From NCBI GenBank assembly GCA_018831055.1, contig JAHJRE010000228.1, positions 1 to 51,965 on the forward strand: a stretch of DNA of 51,965 bases. Reading direction: 5' to 3'. Positions 44,802 to 51,965 of this stretch are shown here, one piece after another. This DNA is from Bacteroidota bacterium (GTDB lineage Bacteria; Bacteroidota; Bacteroidia; Bacteroidales; B18-G4). Numbering within the stretch: position 1 is the stretch's first letter; every line of letters begins with the position of its first letter. Position numbers and translations under genes: made by a program. The notes below the pieces were generated by a model that saw nothing but the letters and a program-made list of their open reading frames with translations, was not told the origin of the DNA and did not search any database.

Positions 44802-45157
44802 AATTGAAAGATGATTAATTATCCAATAAGTTTAATCCCTATGGATTTCGTTTCCATCGTTTTGCTGCTTACGTTCTGATGGTAAAGCATATTGGTGCCT
44901 TGCCGCATTAAAGTTAGTACAATAATTTGCATTATCAACATAAGCTGTCAGCAAGGTAGCTAAACCCGTGGATTTTTGCTTTCATTATGGGTGGAATGTA
45001 ACTCAAGTGGGCATTATCGACCGGAATATGCAGACCTGAATATAAAATCATAATTCTTTCACCGGATCAAACGATTTTGGTGAAAAACATCATAAACCCT
45101 GAAGTTTCGCCTGTCATCCCGACAAACAGAATTCAGAAAAATACAATTTCAGTATTT
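44802..45157. other. Gene-free stretch upstream of mntA
   Basis: 356 bases. It must hold the mntA promoter and the 3' region of the cyd operon. No repeat, RNA or credible open frame was recognised. Confidence 0.5.
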
Positions 45158-45271
45158 TTACTCCTGGCCAAGCTTTTTATCCTGGTAGCGTACCGCCCAC
45201 CGGATGATCAGGTAACTGACAAAGATCAGCACCGGCCAGAGAAGGAACCAGATGATTTCGTTGGTGTACAT
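45158..45271 (-). CDS. Small one-helix membrane protein at the end of the cyd operon (CydX-like by position)
   Basis: 37 codons plus stop. It starts MYTNEIIWFLLWPVLIFVSY, continues LIIRWAVRY and ends QDKKLGQE. It has one hydrophobic helix (about 6-23) with aromatic ends and a basic-to-acidic cytoplasmic tail, the layout of the small bd-oxidase subunits CydX/CydS/CbdX. It lacks a clear CydX sequence signature, so assignment rests on position: same strand, 169 bases after cydB, nothing between but repeats. Probably inserted beside CydA. The gene is short enough to be skipped by routine gene calling. Confidence 0.75.
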   Translation of the reverse strand: MYTNEIIWFLLWPVLIFVSYLIIRWAVRYQDKKLGQE

Positions 45272-45305
45272 GGTGTTATATTGTTATATTGTTATATGGT
45301 TAAAT

Positions 45306-45440
45306 GGGTGCTGGGATACTGGGGATACTGGGGGACTGGGGTGCTGGGGTGCTGGGGTGCTGGGATACCCAGCCTCCCAGTACCCCAGTAAACCAGTCCC
45401 CTTTCTCCCTTCTCCTTTCTCCCCTCTCCCTTCTCCCCTT
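45306..45440. repeat. G-rich minisatellite plus polypyrimidine tract between cydB and the small gene
   Basis: 45306-45366 has CTGGGGATA/CTGGGGTG units like those at 42365-42444. 45368-45401 is the inverse (CCCAGCCTCCCAGTACCCCAG), so a hairpin is possible. 45401-45440 is a C/T tract of CTCCCTT units that reaches the cydB stop codon. In the mRNA (minus strand) this becomes a purine-rich stretch. Confidence 0.75.
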
Positions 45441-46601
45441 CTAGTACACATGCTCATCCCCCTCCATCACTTCGGCTTCGCTGATGCGGTGTTTATTAAT
45501 GGAACGCCATGCGTACCAGATATAGGCCAGGACGAAAGGCACCAGCAATGAGACATAACTCATGGCGGTGAGGGTATAGTGACTGGAGGAGGCGTTTTCT
45601 ATGGTCAGTGAGCTTTGCAGGTCGTAGATCGAAGGGTAAAATGCTGTATTATTGAACCCGGCGATACTCAGAAGGGCAAAGACTGTCAATACGGTGCCAA
45701 AGCCGGCGAACCATATCCCTTTTCTGCCGCATTTCTCAAACCGGAACAGGGGAACGGCAATGCCCCACAATACTGCCACCACTCCCAGGAGGAAGATGAT
45801 CAGCACGACCGGCATTCCGATAAGATTGTGGAAATACTTGAATGGTTGCATATATACTTCCTTTGTAGCCGGATCGACGGCAAAACCTTCCCTCACGAGG
45901 ATATTCACCACGAAGAACAGGAAAAACACCAGGAAGGGGACAGCATTGCAAAGCAGTCTTTTCCTGGCTCTTTCTACTATGTTTTGGTTATCAACGTGAT
46001 TGATAAAATACAGGAGACCAAGTATCCTTGCCAGGAAGAAAACGGCCAGTCCGAGGGAGAGATTGATGAACGTGGCATAGCGTGTAAAATCGAAAGCCAG
46101 TTCCAGTCCCCGGAAGGGTGTCTTCCAATCCATAAAATTGTTATCATCGATATAAAACATCGATCCTGTGAAGAAAGTAGCAACCGCGGTTCCCAGCAAC
46201 AAGGTTCCCAGCAGGCCATTGAGGAACAGGAAGACTTCATAGGTTTTCGCACCCAGAAAATTTCCTTCTTTGCTTCTGAACTCATAGGCGATGGCCTGGA
46301 TGACGAAGGCAAAGAGTATCAGCATCCACACCCAGTATGCACCGCCGAAGCTTGTGCTGTAAAACAGCGGGAATGAGGCGAAGAAGGCTCCCCCAAAGGT
46401 CACCAGGGTGGTAAATGTGAACTCCCATTTCCTGCCAAGGGCATTAACCAGGATGGTACGTTCGACCGGGGTTTTTCCGAGGGTGTACAGGAGGGTCTGC
46501 CCGCCCTGAACGAACATCAGAAAAACCAGCAGTGAGCCAAGAACGGAAACAATGACCCACCAGTATTGCTGTAATGCTAAATGTGATAATGTTTCAAACA
46601 T
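45441..46601 (-). CDS. cydB: Cytochrome bd ubiquinol oxidase subunit II
   Basis: 386 aa, about eight or nine membrane helices (e.g. YWWVIVSVLGSLLVFLMFVQ). Matching features are the early QGGQTLL segment and WEFTFTTLVTFGGAFFASFPLFYSTSFGGAY, as in CydB/AppB. It is the structural partner of CydA in the high-affinity terminal oxidase that reduces O2 with quinol. It follows cydA by 2 bases. Past its stop codon lies a repeat block and then the small one-helix gene. Confidence 0.95.
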   Translation of the reverse strand: MFETLSHLALQQYWWVIVSVLGSLLVFLMFVQGGQTLLYTLGKTPVERTILVNALGRKWEFTFTTLVTFGGAFFASFPLFYSTSFGGAYWVWMLILFAFVIQAIAYEFRSKEGNFLGAKTYEVFLFLNGLLGTLLLGTAVATFFTGSMFYIDDNNFMDWKTPFRGLELAFDFTRYATFINLSLGLAVFFLARILGLLYFINHVDNQNIVERARKRLLCNAVPFLVFFLFFVVNILVREGFAVDPATKEVYMQPFKYFHNLIGMPVVLIIFLLGVVAVLWGIAVPLFRFEKCGRKGIWFAGFGTVLTVFALLSIAGFNNTAFYPSIYDLQSSLTIENASSSHYTLTAMSYVSLLVPFVLAYIWYAWRSINKHRISEAEVMEGDEHVY

Positions 46602-46603
46602 GG

Positions 46604-48166
46604 TTATTGTCCTCCGTCTTTTGGTCCTTTTTTAATTTGGGTTAACATAATTCGGTATTCAGCGATGGCCAGGATGGTGAATGCCACTGCAAAGAGCCAG
46701 AAGGTGATCTGCACTGAAGAAGCTTCAATACGGGTTACGGCGGCAATGGTAGGCATAAGATCCTGGATGACCCATGGTTGACGGCCCATTTCGGCAAGCA
46801 GCCAGCCGGCCATTCCTGCGATATAGGTAAGAGGAATGCTCCAAAGAGCCAAATACAGGAACCAGCGTTTCTTCTCCAGCTTGTCCCTGAAGCTGTATAT
46901 AGTCGACAGGATAAAGATGATCAGGAACAGTCCTCCCAGGATAACCATGAGGTGGAAGGAATAGAACGACACCGGGACATTGGGGATCAGTTTGGCCGGG
47001 TCGTCGTAATAGCCGTATCCGAAGTTTTTGAAGTAGGTATTTACCCAGTCGGGATCTTCGAATTTCGCGCGCAGTTCGGCGGCTTTTTCGGTATCATTGC
47101 TGTTCACGGCGTCTTTATAAGCTGCCAGTGTGCTAATAGCGATCTTTCCCCGGCGTATCCTTTCATAATAGGAAATGATGCCCTGTTCCTCATTGCCCCT
47201 CACAAGGTCCTTGATACCAGGGACATAAGCACGGGGATCCAGGAAGGCCATGTAAGAAAGCATATTGGGGATCTCTATCTTGAAAGCGAAATCCTTTTCC
47301 TTGAGGTTGGAAGTGTCGGGATTGACCTTTTCCATAAGTCCGATAGCGATGAGCGGAGCATTGGCCTGGCCGTCGTACATTCCTTCCATAGCTGCAAACT
47401 TCATAGGTTGCACACGGGCAACTTCGCGGGCTGACTCGTCGCCGGTGATGATCAGGAATATCGACATGATCAACCCGAAGATGGAAGCCACCAGGATGCT
47501 GCGTTTGGCGAAGATGATCTCACGTTTTTTCAGGATGAACCAGGCGCTGATGCCGATCACGAAGATAGCTGCAAGCACGTATCCTGAAGAAACCGTGTGT
47601 AAAAACTTGTTGATGGCGGTAGGAGAGAAGAGTACATCCCAGAAATTGCCCATTTCATTGCGGGCTGTATCCGGGTTAAAATGCATGCCGACGGGGTTCT
47701 GCATCCAGGCGTTGGCAACCAGAATCCAAAGGGCCGACAGGTTGGCGCCTATGGCAGTCAGCCAGCTTGCCGTCAGGTGAAATCCTTTACTCACCTTATT
47801 CCATCCGAAAAACATGATGGCAATGAAAGTACTCTCCATGAAAAAGGCCATTATGCCTTCAATGGCCAGTGGTGCACCGAAAATGTCACCTACAAACCAG
47901 GAGTAATTGGACCAGTTGGTCCCGAATTCAAATTCCAGGATGATACCGGTCGCAACTCCGATGGCGAAGTTGATACCGAAAAGCTTCATCCAAAACTTGG
48001 TGATTTTTTTCCATTCAGGATTGCCGGTTCTGACGTAGATCGTCTCCATAATGGCGATGATAAAGGTCAGTCCGAGAGTCAGCGGCACAAAAAGCCAGTG
48101 ATACATAGATGTAAGGGCAAATTGCAACCGCGACCAGTTTACTACTAAGAGGTCAATGTTCTCCAT
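46604..48166 (-). CDS. cydA: Cytochrome bd ubiquinol oxidase subunit I
   Basis: 520 aa. The heme b595 ligand H23 sits in SMYHWLFVPLTLGL. FLHTVSSGYVLA matches the region of the b558 His, and FYSFHLMVILGG carries the other b558 ligand Met. GRQPWVIQDLMPT is the signature near the C-terminus, and the quinol loop is short. It oxidises quinol and reduces O2 at the b595/d site in the inner membrane. Order DUF4492-cydA-cydB is typical for Bacteroidota; the spacings here are 7 and 2 bases. Confidence 0.96.
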   Translation of the reverse strand: MENIDLLVVNWSRLQFALTSMYHWLFVPLTLGLTFIIAIMETIYVRTGNPEWKKITKFWMKLFGINFAIGVATGIILEFEFGTNWSNYSWFVGDIFGAPLAIEGIMAFFMESTFIAIMFFGWNKVSKGFHLTASWLTAIGANLSALWILVANAWMQNPVGMHFNPDTARNEMGNFWDVLFSPTAINKFLHTVSSGYVLAAIFVIGISAWFILKKREIIFAKRSILVASIFGLIMSIFLIITGDESAREVARVQPMKFAAMEGMYDGQANAPLIAIGLMEKVNPDTSNLKEKDFAFKIEIPNMLSYMAFLDPRAYVPGIKDLVRGNEEQGIISYYERIRRGKIAISTLAAYKDAVNSNDTEKAAELRAKFEDPDWVNTYFKNFGYGYYDDPAKLIPNVPVSFYSFHLMVILGGLFLIIFILSTIYSFRDKLEKKRWFLYLALWSIPLTYIAGMAGWLLAEMGRQPWVIQDLMPTIAAVTRIEASSVQITFWLFAVAFTILAIAEYRIMLTQIKKGPKDGGQ

Positions 48167-48173
48167 TATGATC

Positions 48174-48398
48174 TTATTTGGTATTGGTTAATTGTTCGAT
48201 CACATGATCGCTGCGTTCTTTATCAGTGTCGAAATTGGATTTCAGGAAATTTGGGAAAAAGAAGATTCTCAGAACGGCAAACATGATGAAAAGCTTGATC
48301 AGGATGATCAGCCAGAGGCTTTTGCCAACGGTCATGTTCCTGAAGCCGTCGTAATAGAAGTAAAATACCCGCTTGAAGATGTTCCGCTTCATAGCCAT
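48174..48398 (-). CDS. DUF4492 protein, first gene of the cyd operon
   Basis: 74 aa. An N-terminal basic/aromatic segment (RVFYFYYDGFRNMTVGKSLW) is followed by one membrane helix (LIILIKLFIMFAVLRIFFFP) and a charged tail. I recognise it as the DUF4492 family, usually encoded just upstream of cydA in this phylum and probably an assembly or accessory subunit. It ends 7 bases before cydA. The upstream region has an inverted repeat at 48431. Confidence 0.88.
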   Translation of the reverse strand: MAMKRNIFKRVFYFYYDGFRNMTVGKSLWLIILIKLFIMFAVLRIFFFPNFLKSNFDTDKERSDHVIEQLTNTK

Positions 48399-48430
48399 AT
48401 TTTTTCTGTTAGCGGTATCGAAGTTAAATA

Positions 48431-48446
48431 ATTTGAGTAATCAAAT
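48431..48446. promoter_or_regulatory. Inverted repeat upstream of the cyd operon
   Basis: ATTTGA-GTAA-TCAAAT, 6-bp perfect arms, 33 bases upstream of the DUF4492 start. The half-site spacing does not fit FNR (TTGAT-N4-ATCAA) or CRP (N6 between TGTGA arms), but it could bind a related regulator. On the minus strand TAACTTCG (one mismatch to TAnnTTTG) overlaps the downstream side. Confidence 0.4.
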
Positions 48447-48521
48447 ACCTAAATATAAAAATTTAGAATCAGTTTAAATTATTGAAATCTGTGCTAATCG
48501 GTGTGATCTTTGGTGTAAATC

Positions 48522-48968
48522 CTAGTAGTCTAAAGTAAGAATCCTTCCCTTTGTGAAGTTAAAGAAATTTTCCTTATCAGCTACGGTCACCCCATCCATA
48601 ATATCTTCAGGTGTTTTACCTGCGGCTTTCAGGCATCCGGGGCAGGCCATTACGATAATACCTTTTTCTGAAAGCTGTTTTAACTGTTCAAAGCTGGAAG
48701 GAAAATGGGCATAAGTGATATCGGGAGCATCTTTGAGAACAACTTCTATCCCTTTGATATCGAAGTAAACGATGACATCCTGTGATTCAGACATTTTATT
48801 GGCCATCATCAGCCCCATGAGTACGCGGTGAGGATCATCGGGGCCGCTGGTGATATGGACGAAAACACCGTCTTTAACCGGAGCAGTGGTTTGTATTTCT
48901 TCAGCTTCGTAACTGATGCAGGAAGCCATGAAAATAGCAAGGATAAGAAAGGGGATAAATCTTTTCAT
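48522..48968 (-). CDS. DsrE-family lipoprotein
   Basis: 148 aa. Lipoprotein signal LAIFMASC (C17). The rest is a DsrE/DsrF-like alpha/beta fold: GVFVHITSGPDDPHRVLMGL near the start, DVIVYFDIKGIEVVL and the cysteine motif IVMACPGCLKAAG. Family members bind or relay sulfur on cysteine; here the CPGC pair is intact and the protein faces the periplasm. It sits between the cyd operon and the metal-binding lipoprotein gene, which is 32 bases upstream and on the same strand. Confidence 0.87.
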   Translation of the reverse strand: MKRFIPFLILAIFMASCISYEAEEIQTTAPVKDGVFVHITSGPDDPHRVLMGLMMANKMSESQDVIVYFDIKGIEVVLKDAPDITYAHFPSSFEQLKQLSEKGIIVMACPGCLKAAGKTPEDIMDGVTVADKENFFNFTKGRILTLDY

Positions 48969-49000
48969 AATTATGTGGTTTTGGTTTAATAATCAAAAGA

Positions 49001-49351
49001 TTAGGGATTAGAAAGTGTATCAGTGGCCATTTCCATGAGTCCGGTGACTGTATAGCCTTTACTTTCGATTGCGGCTTTGATTGCGGGCAGGTCCGACTGC
49101 ACGGTATCAAAAACCACGGTAGTTAAGCCATCCGTATGAGAGGCAGTAACATCTTTAACACCAGGCAGTTCACCTACCGATTTTGTGATAGTATTCTCGC
49201 AGCCAGTGCAGTGCATACCTTCCACATTTAGCGTAACCGTGCGAATAAATTCCACTGTTGCAGTTTCTTCCTGTTGAGGTTCAGGCTTTTGCACAGTATT
49301 ACAGGAAAACAGGATCAATAAGGGAAGCAGGAAAAAGGAGATTCGTTTCAT
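49001..49351 (-). CDS. Heavy-metal-associated (HMA) domain lipoprotein
   Basis: 116 aa from the ATG at 49351, which starts a clear lipoprotein signal (PLLILFSC, C17); the longer in-frame start would run through a repeat element. The mature part is one HMA domain with GMHC48-T-G-C51, VKDVTASHTDGLTTVVFD and IKAAIESKGYTV. It is a periplasmic copper/metal-binding protein, probably a chaperone or scavenger. Next to bd and heme-copper oxidase genes and a Sco homologue, a role in copper supply is plausible. Confidence 0.9.
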   Translation of the reverse strand: MKRISFFLLPLLILFSCNTVQKPEPQQEETATVEFIRTVTLNVEGMHCTGCENTITKSVGELPGVKDVTASHTDGLTTVVFDTVQSDLPAIKAAIESKGYTVTGLMEMATDTLSNP

Positions 49352-49440
49352 TGGGTGTGTTGTTGATGATAAACAAATATAGTGAAAAAAATAAAGAAAT
49401 TGAAAAAAGTTGTATTGCAACTTTAACTCTTTTGATATTG

Positions 49441-49632
49441 CCACCTCACCCCCAACCCCTTCTCCTGAAGGAGAAGGGGCTACCGCGCTAATCAAGCCAA
49501 TCAAGGCAAATCCGGTTCAGTTTTGCAGTCACGTCTCCCCTCTCCTTCAGGAGAGGGGCCGGGGGTGAGGTGGTGTGATCAGGAGAGGGGCCGGGGGTGA
49601 GGTGGTGTGATCAGAGAGGGGCCGGGGGCGAG
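49441..49632. repeat. BIME/MITE-like inverted repeat with tandem duplication
   Basis: Left element 49441-49479 (CCACCTCACCCCCAACCCC, then hairpin CCCCTTCTCCT-GA-AGGAGAAGGGG at 49456-49479) faces a right element 49537-49573 (hairpin CCCCTCTCCT-TC-AGGAGAGGGG at 49537-49558, then CCGGGGGTGAGGTGG). The two are inverted relative to each other around a 57-base centre. A 32-bp unit ending GGTGTGATC is then present twice (549-580 and 581-612 of the 49,000s), plus a partial third. The whole 483-base gap 49352-49834 has no gene. Confidence 0.8.
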
Positions 49633-49720
49633 CAGATTCCTCCACTTTACCACATTTCCTTATTTAAAGCCTGTATAAATTTTAAAATTATGCAAAGCAA
49701 ACATTTCAATTCTTAAATTT

Positions 49721-49740
49721 GCAATGCGGTACTGCATTGC
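49721..49740. promoter_or_regulatory. 20-bp near-perfect palindrome upstream of sco
   Basis: GCAATGCGGTACTGCATTGC matches its own reverse complement at 9 of 10 pairs. It lies 94 bases before the sco ATG in the divergent region. It is a candidate operator; no known regulator motif was recognised. Confidence 0.5.
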
Positions 49741-49834
49741 TTGTTATAAAGGCGGGTAGAAACATTCTAAAAATCAAATGCACAGGAATATCTTTCATTT
49801 TTTATTATTTTTGATCAGCTAACAGGAAATTATT

Positions 49835-50620
49835 ATGGTACGAAGAAATATTTTATCCTTTCTTTTTTTATTGGTACTTCCGGTACTTGGCTGGTCACAG
49901 TACATCGAAAACGAACCTCAGATCGGGATCTATGAACAGCTGGATGAGTACATCCCTGAAGATCTTGTATTTGTTGATGAACGCGGAGACACCATTCAGC
50001 TGGTGTCGCTGATCAATAAACCTACTGTCCTGGTGCTTGTTTATTATACTTGTCCGGGTATTTGCAGCCCCTTGCTCGATGGCGTTGCGGATGTGATTGG
50101 AAAAATGGAGCTGGAGTTGGGCAAAGATTACGAAGTTATTACGGTAAGTTTTAATGAGGCTGAGACATGGCAGCTTGCGCGGGATAAGAAGAAAAACTAC
50201 ACGCAGCAGGTGAAGCGGGCAGTTGATACCACGGCCTGGCATTGGCTCACGGGCGACAGCGTGAATATCGCCCGGCTTACGAACAGCGTTGGTTTCAAGT
50301 ATATCAGGGAAGGCGTGGATTTCATCCATGCAGCTACGATCATCGCCATCAGTCCGAAAGGTAAGGTAACCCGTTATTTGTATGGTACTTATTTTCTTCC
50401 TTTCGATCTCAAGATGGCATTGGTAGAGGCTAACCGGGGACAATCGGGACCTACCATCAACAAAGTATTGCGTTATTGTTTCAGCTACGACCCGGAAGGA
50501 AAGAAATACGTATTTAACATAACCAAAGTGACGGCAACCGTAGTACTGTTTTTTGCTTTTTCATTTTTGTTGTATCTTATTTTAAGTCGCAGGAAAAGGG
50601 CCGGTAAACAAGCTTCCTGA
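49835..50620 (+). CDS. Sco1/SenC-type copper chaperone for cytochrome oxidase
   Basis: 261 aa. Signal peptide 1-21 (LGWSQ). The thioredoxin-like Sco domain keeps C73-PGI-C77 and the copper ligand H165 (DFIHAATIIAIS). It delivers copper to the CuA or CuB site of the oxidase encoded downstream. Unusually, it has a C-terminal membrane helix (about 233-254, VTATVVLFFAFSFLLYLILS), where many Sco proteins are anchored at the N-terminus. The oxidase gene follows after 79 bases. Confidence 0.92.
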   Translation: MVRRNILSFLFLLVLPVLGWSQYIENEPQIGIYEQLDEYIPEDLVFVDERGDTIQLVSLINKPTVLVLVYYTCPGICSPLLDGVADVIGKMELELGKDYEVITVSFNEAETWQLARDKKKNYTQQVKRAVDTTAWHWLTGDSVNIARLTNSVGFKYIREGVDFIHAATIIAISPKGKVTRYLYGTYFLPFDLKMALVEANRGQSGPTINKVLRYCFSYDPEGKKYVFNITKVTATVVLFFAFSFLLYLILSRRKRAGKQAS

Positions 50621-50669
50621 AAATACTTACATGCCGGTTTTGGCCGGGCGGCATCACAGGAGGTATTAA

Positions 50670-50687
50670 ATGATTAAAAGTTATTAA
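50670..50687 (+). other. Five-codon frame with strong Shine-Dalgarno before the oxidase gene
   Basis: AGGAGG at 50658-50663 is followed after 6 bases by ATG-ATT-AAA-AGT-TAT-TAA. The oxidase ATG is 13 bases further. In a phylum with few Shine-Dalgarno sites this may be a leader peptide coupling translation, or chance. Confidence 0.25.
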
Positions 50688-50699
50688 AATTGATATAAA

Positions 50700-51965
50700 A
50701 TGGACATAGCAAATAAGGACAGGAAATACGTTAATTTTTACGACGTCCGGAAAGGGATAGGTTCCTGGATCTTTACCATGGACCATAAGCGTATAGCTCT
50801 GATGTACTTTTACGCGATAGTGTTCTTTTTCATACTGGCTCTGTTGCTGGGGATATTGATGAGGCTGGAATTGATCGCCCCCGGGGAGACCATCATGGAT
50901 CCCGGGCAATACAATGCCGTTTTCACCCTTCATGGTGTGATTATGATTTTTCTATTCATAATTCCCGGCATACCTGCTATTTTCGGAAATTTTTCGCTAC
51001 CATTGCTTTTGGGAGCGCCCGATGTGGCTTTTCCCAAGCTAAACTTATTGTCGTTTTATCTTTACATCCTGGGTGGTTTGCTGGCGCTCAGCACCTTATT
51101 ATTTGGTGAAGGGGCTCCGGATACTGGTTGGACTTTTTACGCTCCCTACAGCGTTAAAACCGGTACCAATGTCACGGTAGCCGTTACGGCGGCATTCATC
51201 CTGGGTTTTTCATCGATACTTACGGGATTGAATTTTATTGTAACCATGCACCGTATGCGTTGTCCGGGTATGTCGTGGTTCAGGATGCCATTGTTTCCCT
51301 GGGCGCTGTATGCCACATCCTGGATACAGGTGCTGGCAACTCCGGTAGTAGGGATTACCCTCATGATGATCATTGTAGAAAGGGCTTTTGGAGTGGGGTT
51401 CTTTGATCCGGCCATAGGAGGCGATCCCATCCTGTACCAGCATTTGTTCTGGATTTATTCCCACCCTGCAGTATACATTATGGTATTGCCTGCAATGGGA
51501 ATAGTTTCGGAGATCATACCCGTATTTGTTAAGAAATCCATTTTTGGTTATAAGGCTATTGTAATATCCAGCCTCGCCATCGCTTTTGTAGGGTACTTTG
51601 TTTGGGGTCATCATATGTATACTTCAGGAATGAGCGGGACAGCATTGTTTGTATTTTCCCTGCTTACCTTCCTGGTTGCTGTTCCGTCGGGAGTCAAGGT
51701 GTTTAACTGGATTGCCACATTATACAAGGGTTCTATCGATCTTCAGACCCCTCTTTTGTATGCCTTGTCGTTCATCTTCCTTTTTTCCATCGGAGGCCTT
51801 ACAGGCTTGGTTGTTGGGGCGCTGGCAACGGATATACATGTTCATGATACTTATTTTGTGGTTGGTCATTTTCATTATGTAATGTTTGGGGGAACGGGAT
51901 TCGCTTTCCTGGGAGCCCTTCATTACTGGTTTCCCAAGATATGGGGGAGGATGTACAACCGGAAA
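50700..51965 (+). CDS. Heme-copper oxidase subunit I, A2 type (partial, runs off right edge)
   Basis: 422 codons visible, no stop. The heme/copper ligands are H255 (CuB, in Y253-S254-H255-P-A-V-Y259 with the cross-linked Tyr), H304-H305 (CuB) and H390/H392 (VGHFH, hemes a3 and a). [11 protein letters not shown] keeps the D-channel Asp. The Glu of HPEVY is replaced by Ala with a Tyr-Ser pair before it, which defines the A2-type proton path known from Rhodothermus-like caa3 oxidases. It reduces O2 and pumps protons in the inner membrane. sco is directly upstream; subunits II/III are presumably further right. Confidence 0.95.
   Translation, partial: MDIANKDRKYVNFYDVRKGIGSWIFTMDHKRIALMYFYAIVFFFILALLLGILMRLELIAPGETIMDPGQYNAVFTLHGVIMIFLFIIPGIPAIFGNFSLPLLLGAPDVAFPKLNLLSFYLYILGGLLALSTLLFGEGAPDTGWTFYAPYSVKTGTNVTVAVTAAFILGFSSILTGLNFIVTMHRMRCPGMSWFRMPLFPWALYATSWIQVLATPVVGITLMMIIVERAFGVGFFDPAIGGDPILYQHLFWIYSHPAVYIMVLPAMGIVSEIIPVFVKKSIFGYKAIVISSLAIAFVGYFVWGHHMYTSGMSGTALFVFSLLTFLVAVPSGVKVFNWIATLYKGSIDLQTPLLYALSFIFLFSIGGLTGLVVGALATDIHVHDTYFVVGHFHYVMFGGTGFAFLGALHYWFPKIWGRMYNRK

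Noticed and set aside
45615-46376. Long open frame on the plus strand (253 codons)
   Set aside because: Antisense shadow of cydB; composition (Q, E, H-rich) is typical of reverse-strand membrane-protein codons.
46778-47434. Long open frame on the plus strand (218 codons)
   Set aside because: Antisense shadow of cydA with no domain.
48431-48446. FNR/CRP box
   Set aside because: Four bases between TTGA and TCAA; FNR and CRP sites need six.
49001-49504. Longer start for the HMA lipoprotein
   Set aside because: The extra 51 residues are coded by the hairpin repeat region and precede an obvious lipoprotein signal peptide.

Overview
The window looks like a piece of a Bacteroidota chromosome, probably of the Bacteroidales/Marinilabiliales type. 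The reasons are ten or so large exported proteins ending in type IX secretion (T9SS) sorting domains, many lipoproteins, two exact copies of the Bacteroidota -7 promoter element TAACTTTG, almost no Shine-Dalgarno sequences, a GH106-type rhamnosidase, a DUF4492-cydA-cydB operon and an A2-type cytochrome oxidase. No rRNA, tRNA, CRISPR array, transposase or origin was recognised.

Left part (1-24240), all on the minus strand: a long row of secreted repeat proteins. They combine BNR/YCF48-like propellers, DUF1566 domains, right-handed beta-helices, a P-domain, FISUMP, 'W...YDxNNN' repeats and PQQ/delta-60-like repeats. Most end in a T9SS type A sorting domain. Between most neighbours lies a member of one family of long inverted repeats (ACCACAnTAGGCACAATAG ... 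CTATTGTGCC..TGTGGT), often with a nested TCCCGAT/ATCGGGA hairpin. The row is headed by an unrecognised lipoprotein gene. Its leader carries interlocked inverted repeats. A membrane-bound TPR-LuxR regulator lies just upstream.

Middle (26338-40430): a class A penicillin-binding protein, a small conserved protein of unknown role, a serine-hydrolase lipoprotein, and a yedF-selD pair for selenium metabolism. After these comes a sugar locus: an esterase-GH106 operon divergent from a ROK kinase-MFS transporter-mannose-6-phosphate isomerase operon. The divergent promoters and an operator-like palindrome are visible between them. Extracellular deacetylation and rhamnoside cleavage would feed uptake, phosphorylation and isomerisation.

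Accessory island (about 40587-45157): a second FISUMP protein, an AT-rich orphan radical SAM/SPASM gene and a HepT-MntA toxin-antitoxin pair. The radical SAM gene and the TA pair are each followed at the 3' end by a copy of a direct repeat of about 160 bp, a cassette-like layout. G-rich minisatellites lie nearby.

Right part (45158-51965): respiration. It holds DUF4492-cydA-cydB (bd oxidase) plus a 37-residue one-helix protein at the operon's end. Next are two small lipoproteins (DsrE-like and heavy-metal-binding), a divergent intergenic region with a BIME/MITE-like repeat and a 20-bp near-palindrome, then a Sco-type copper chaperone and the start of an A2-type heme-copper oxidase subunit I that runs off the window.
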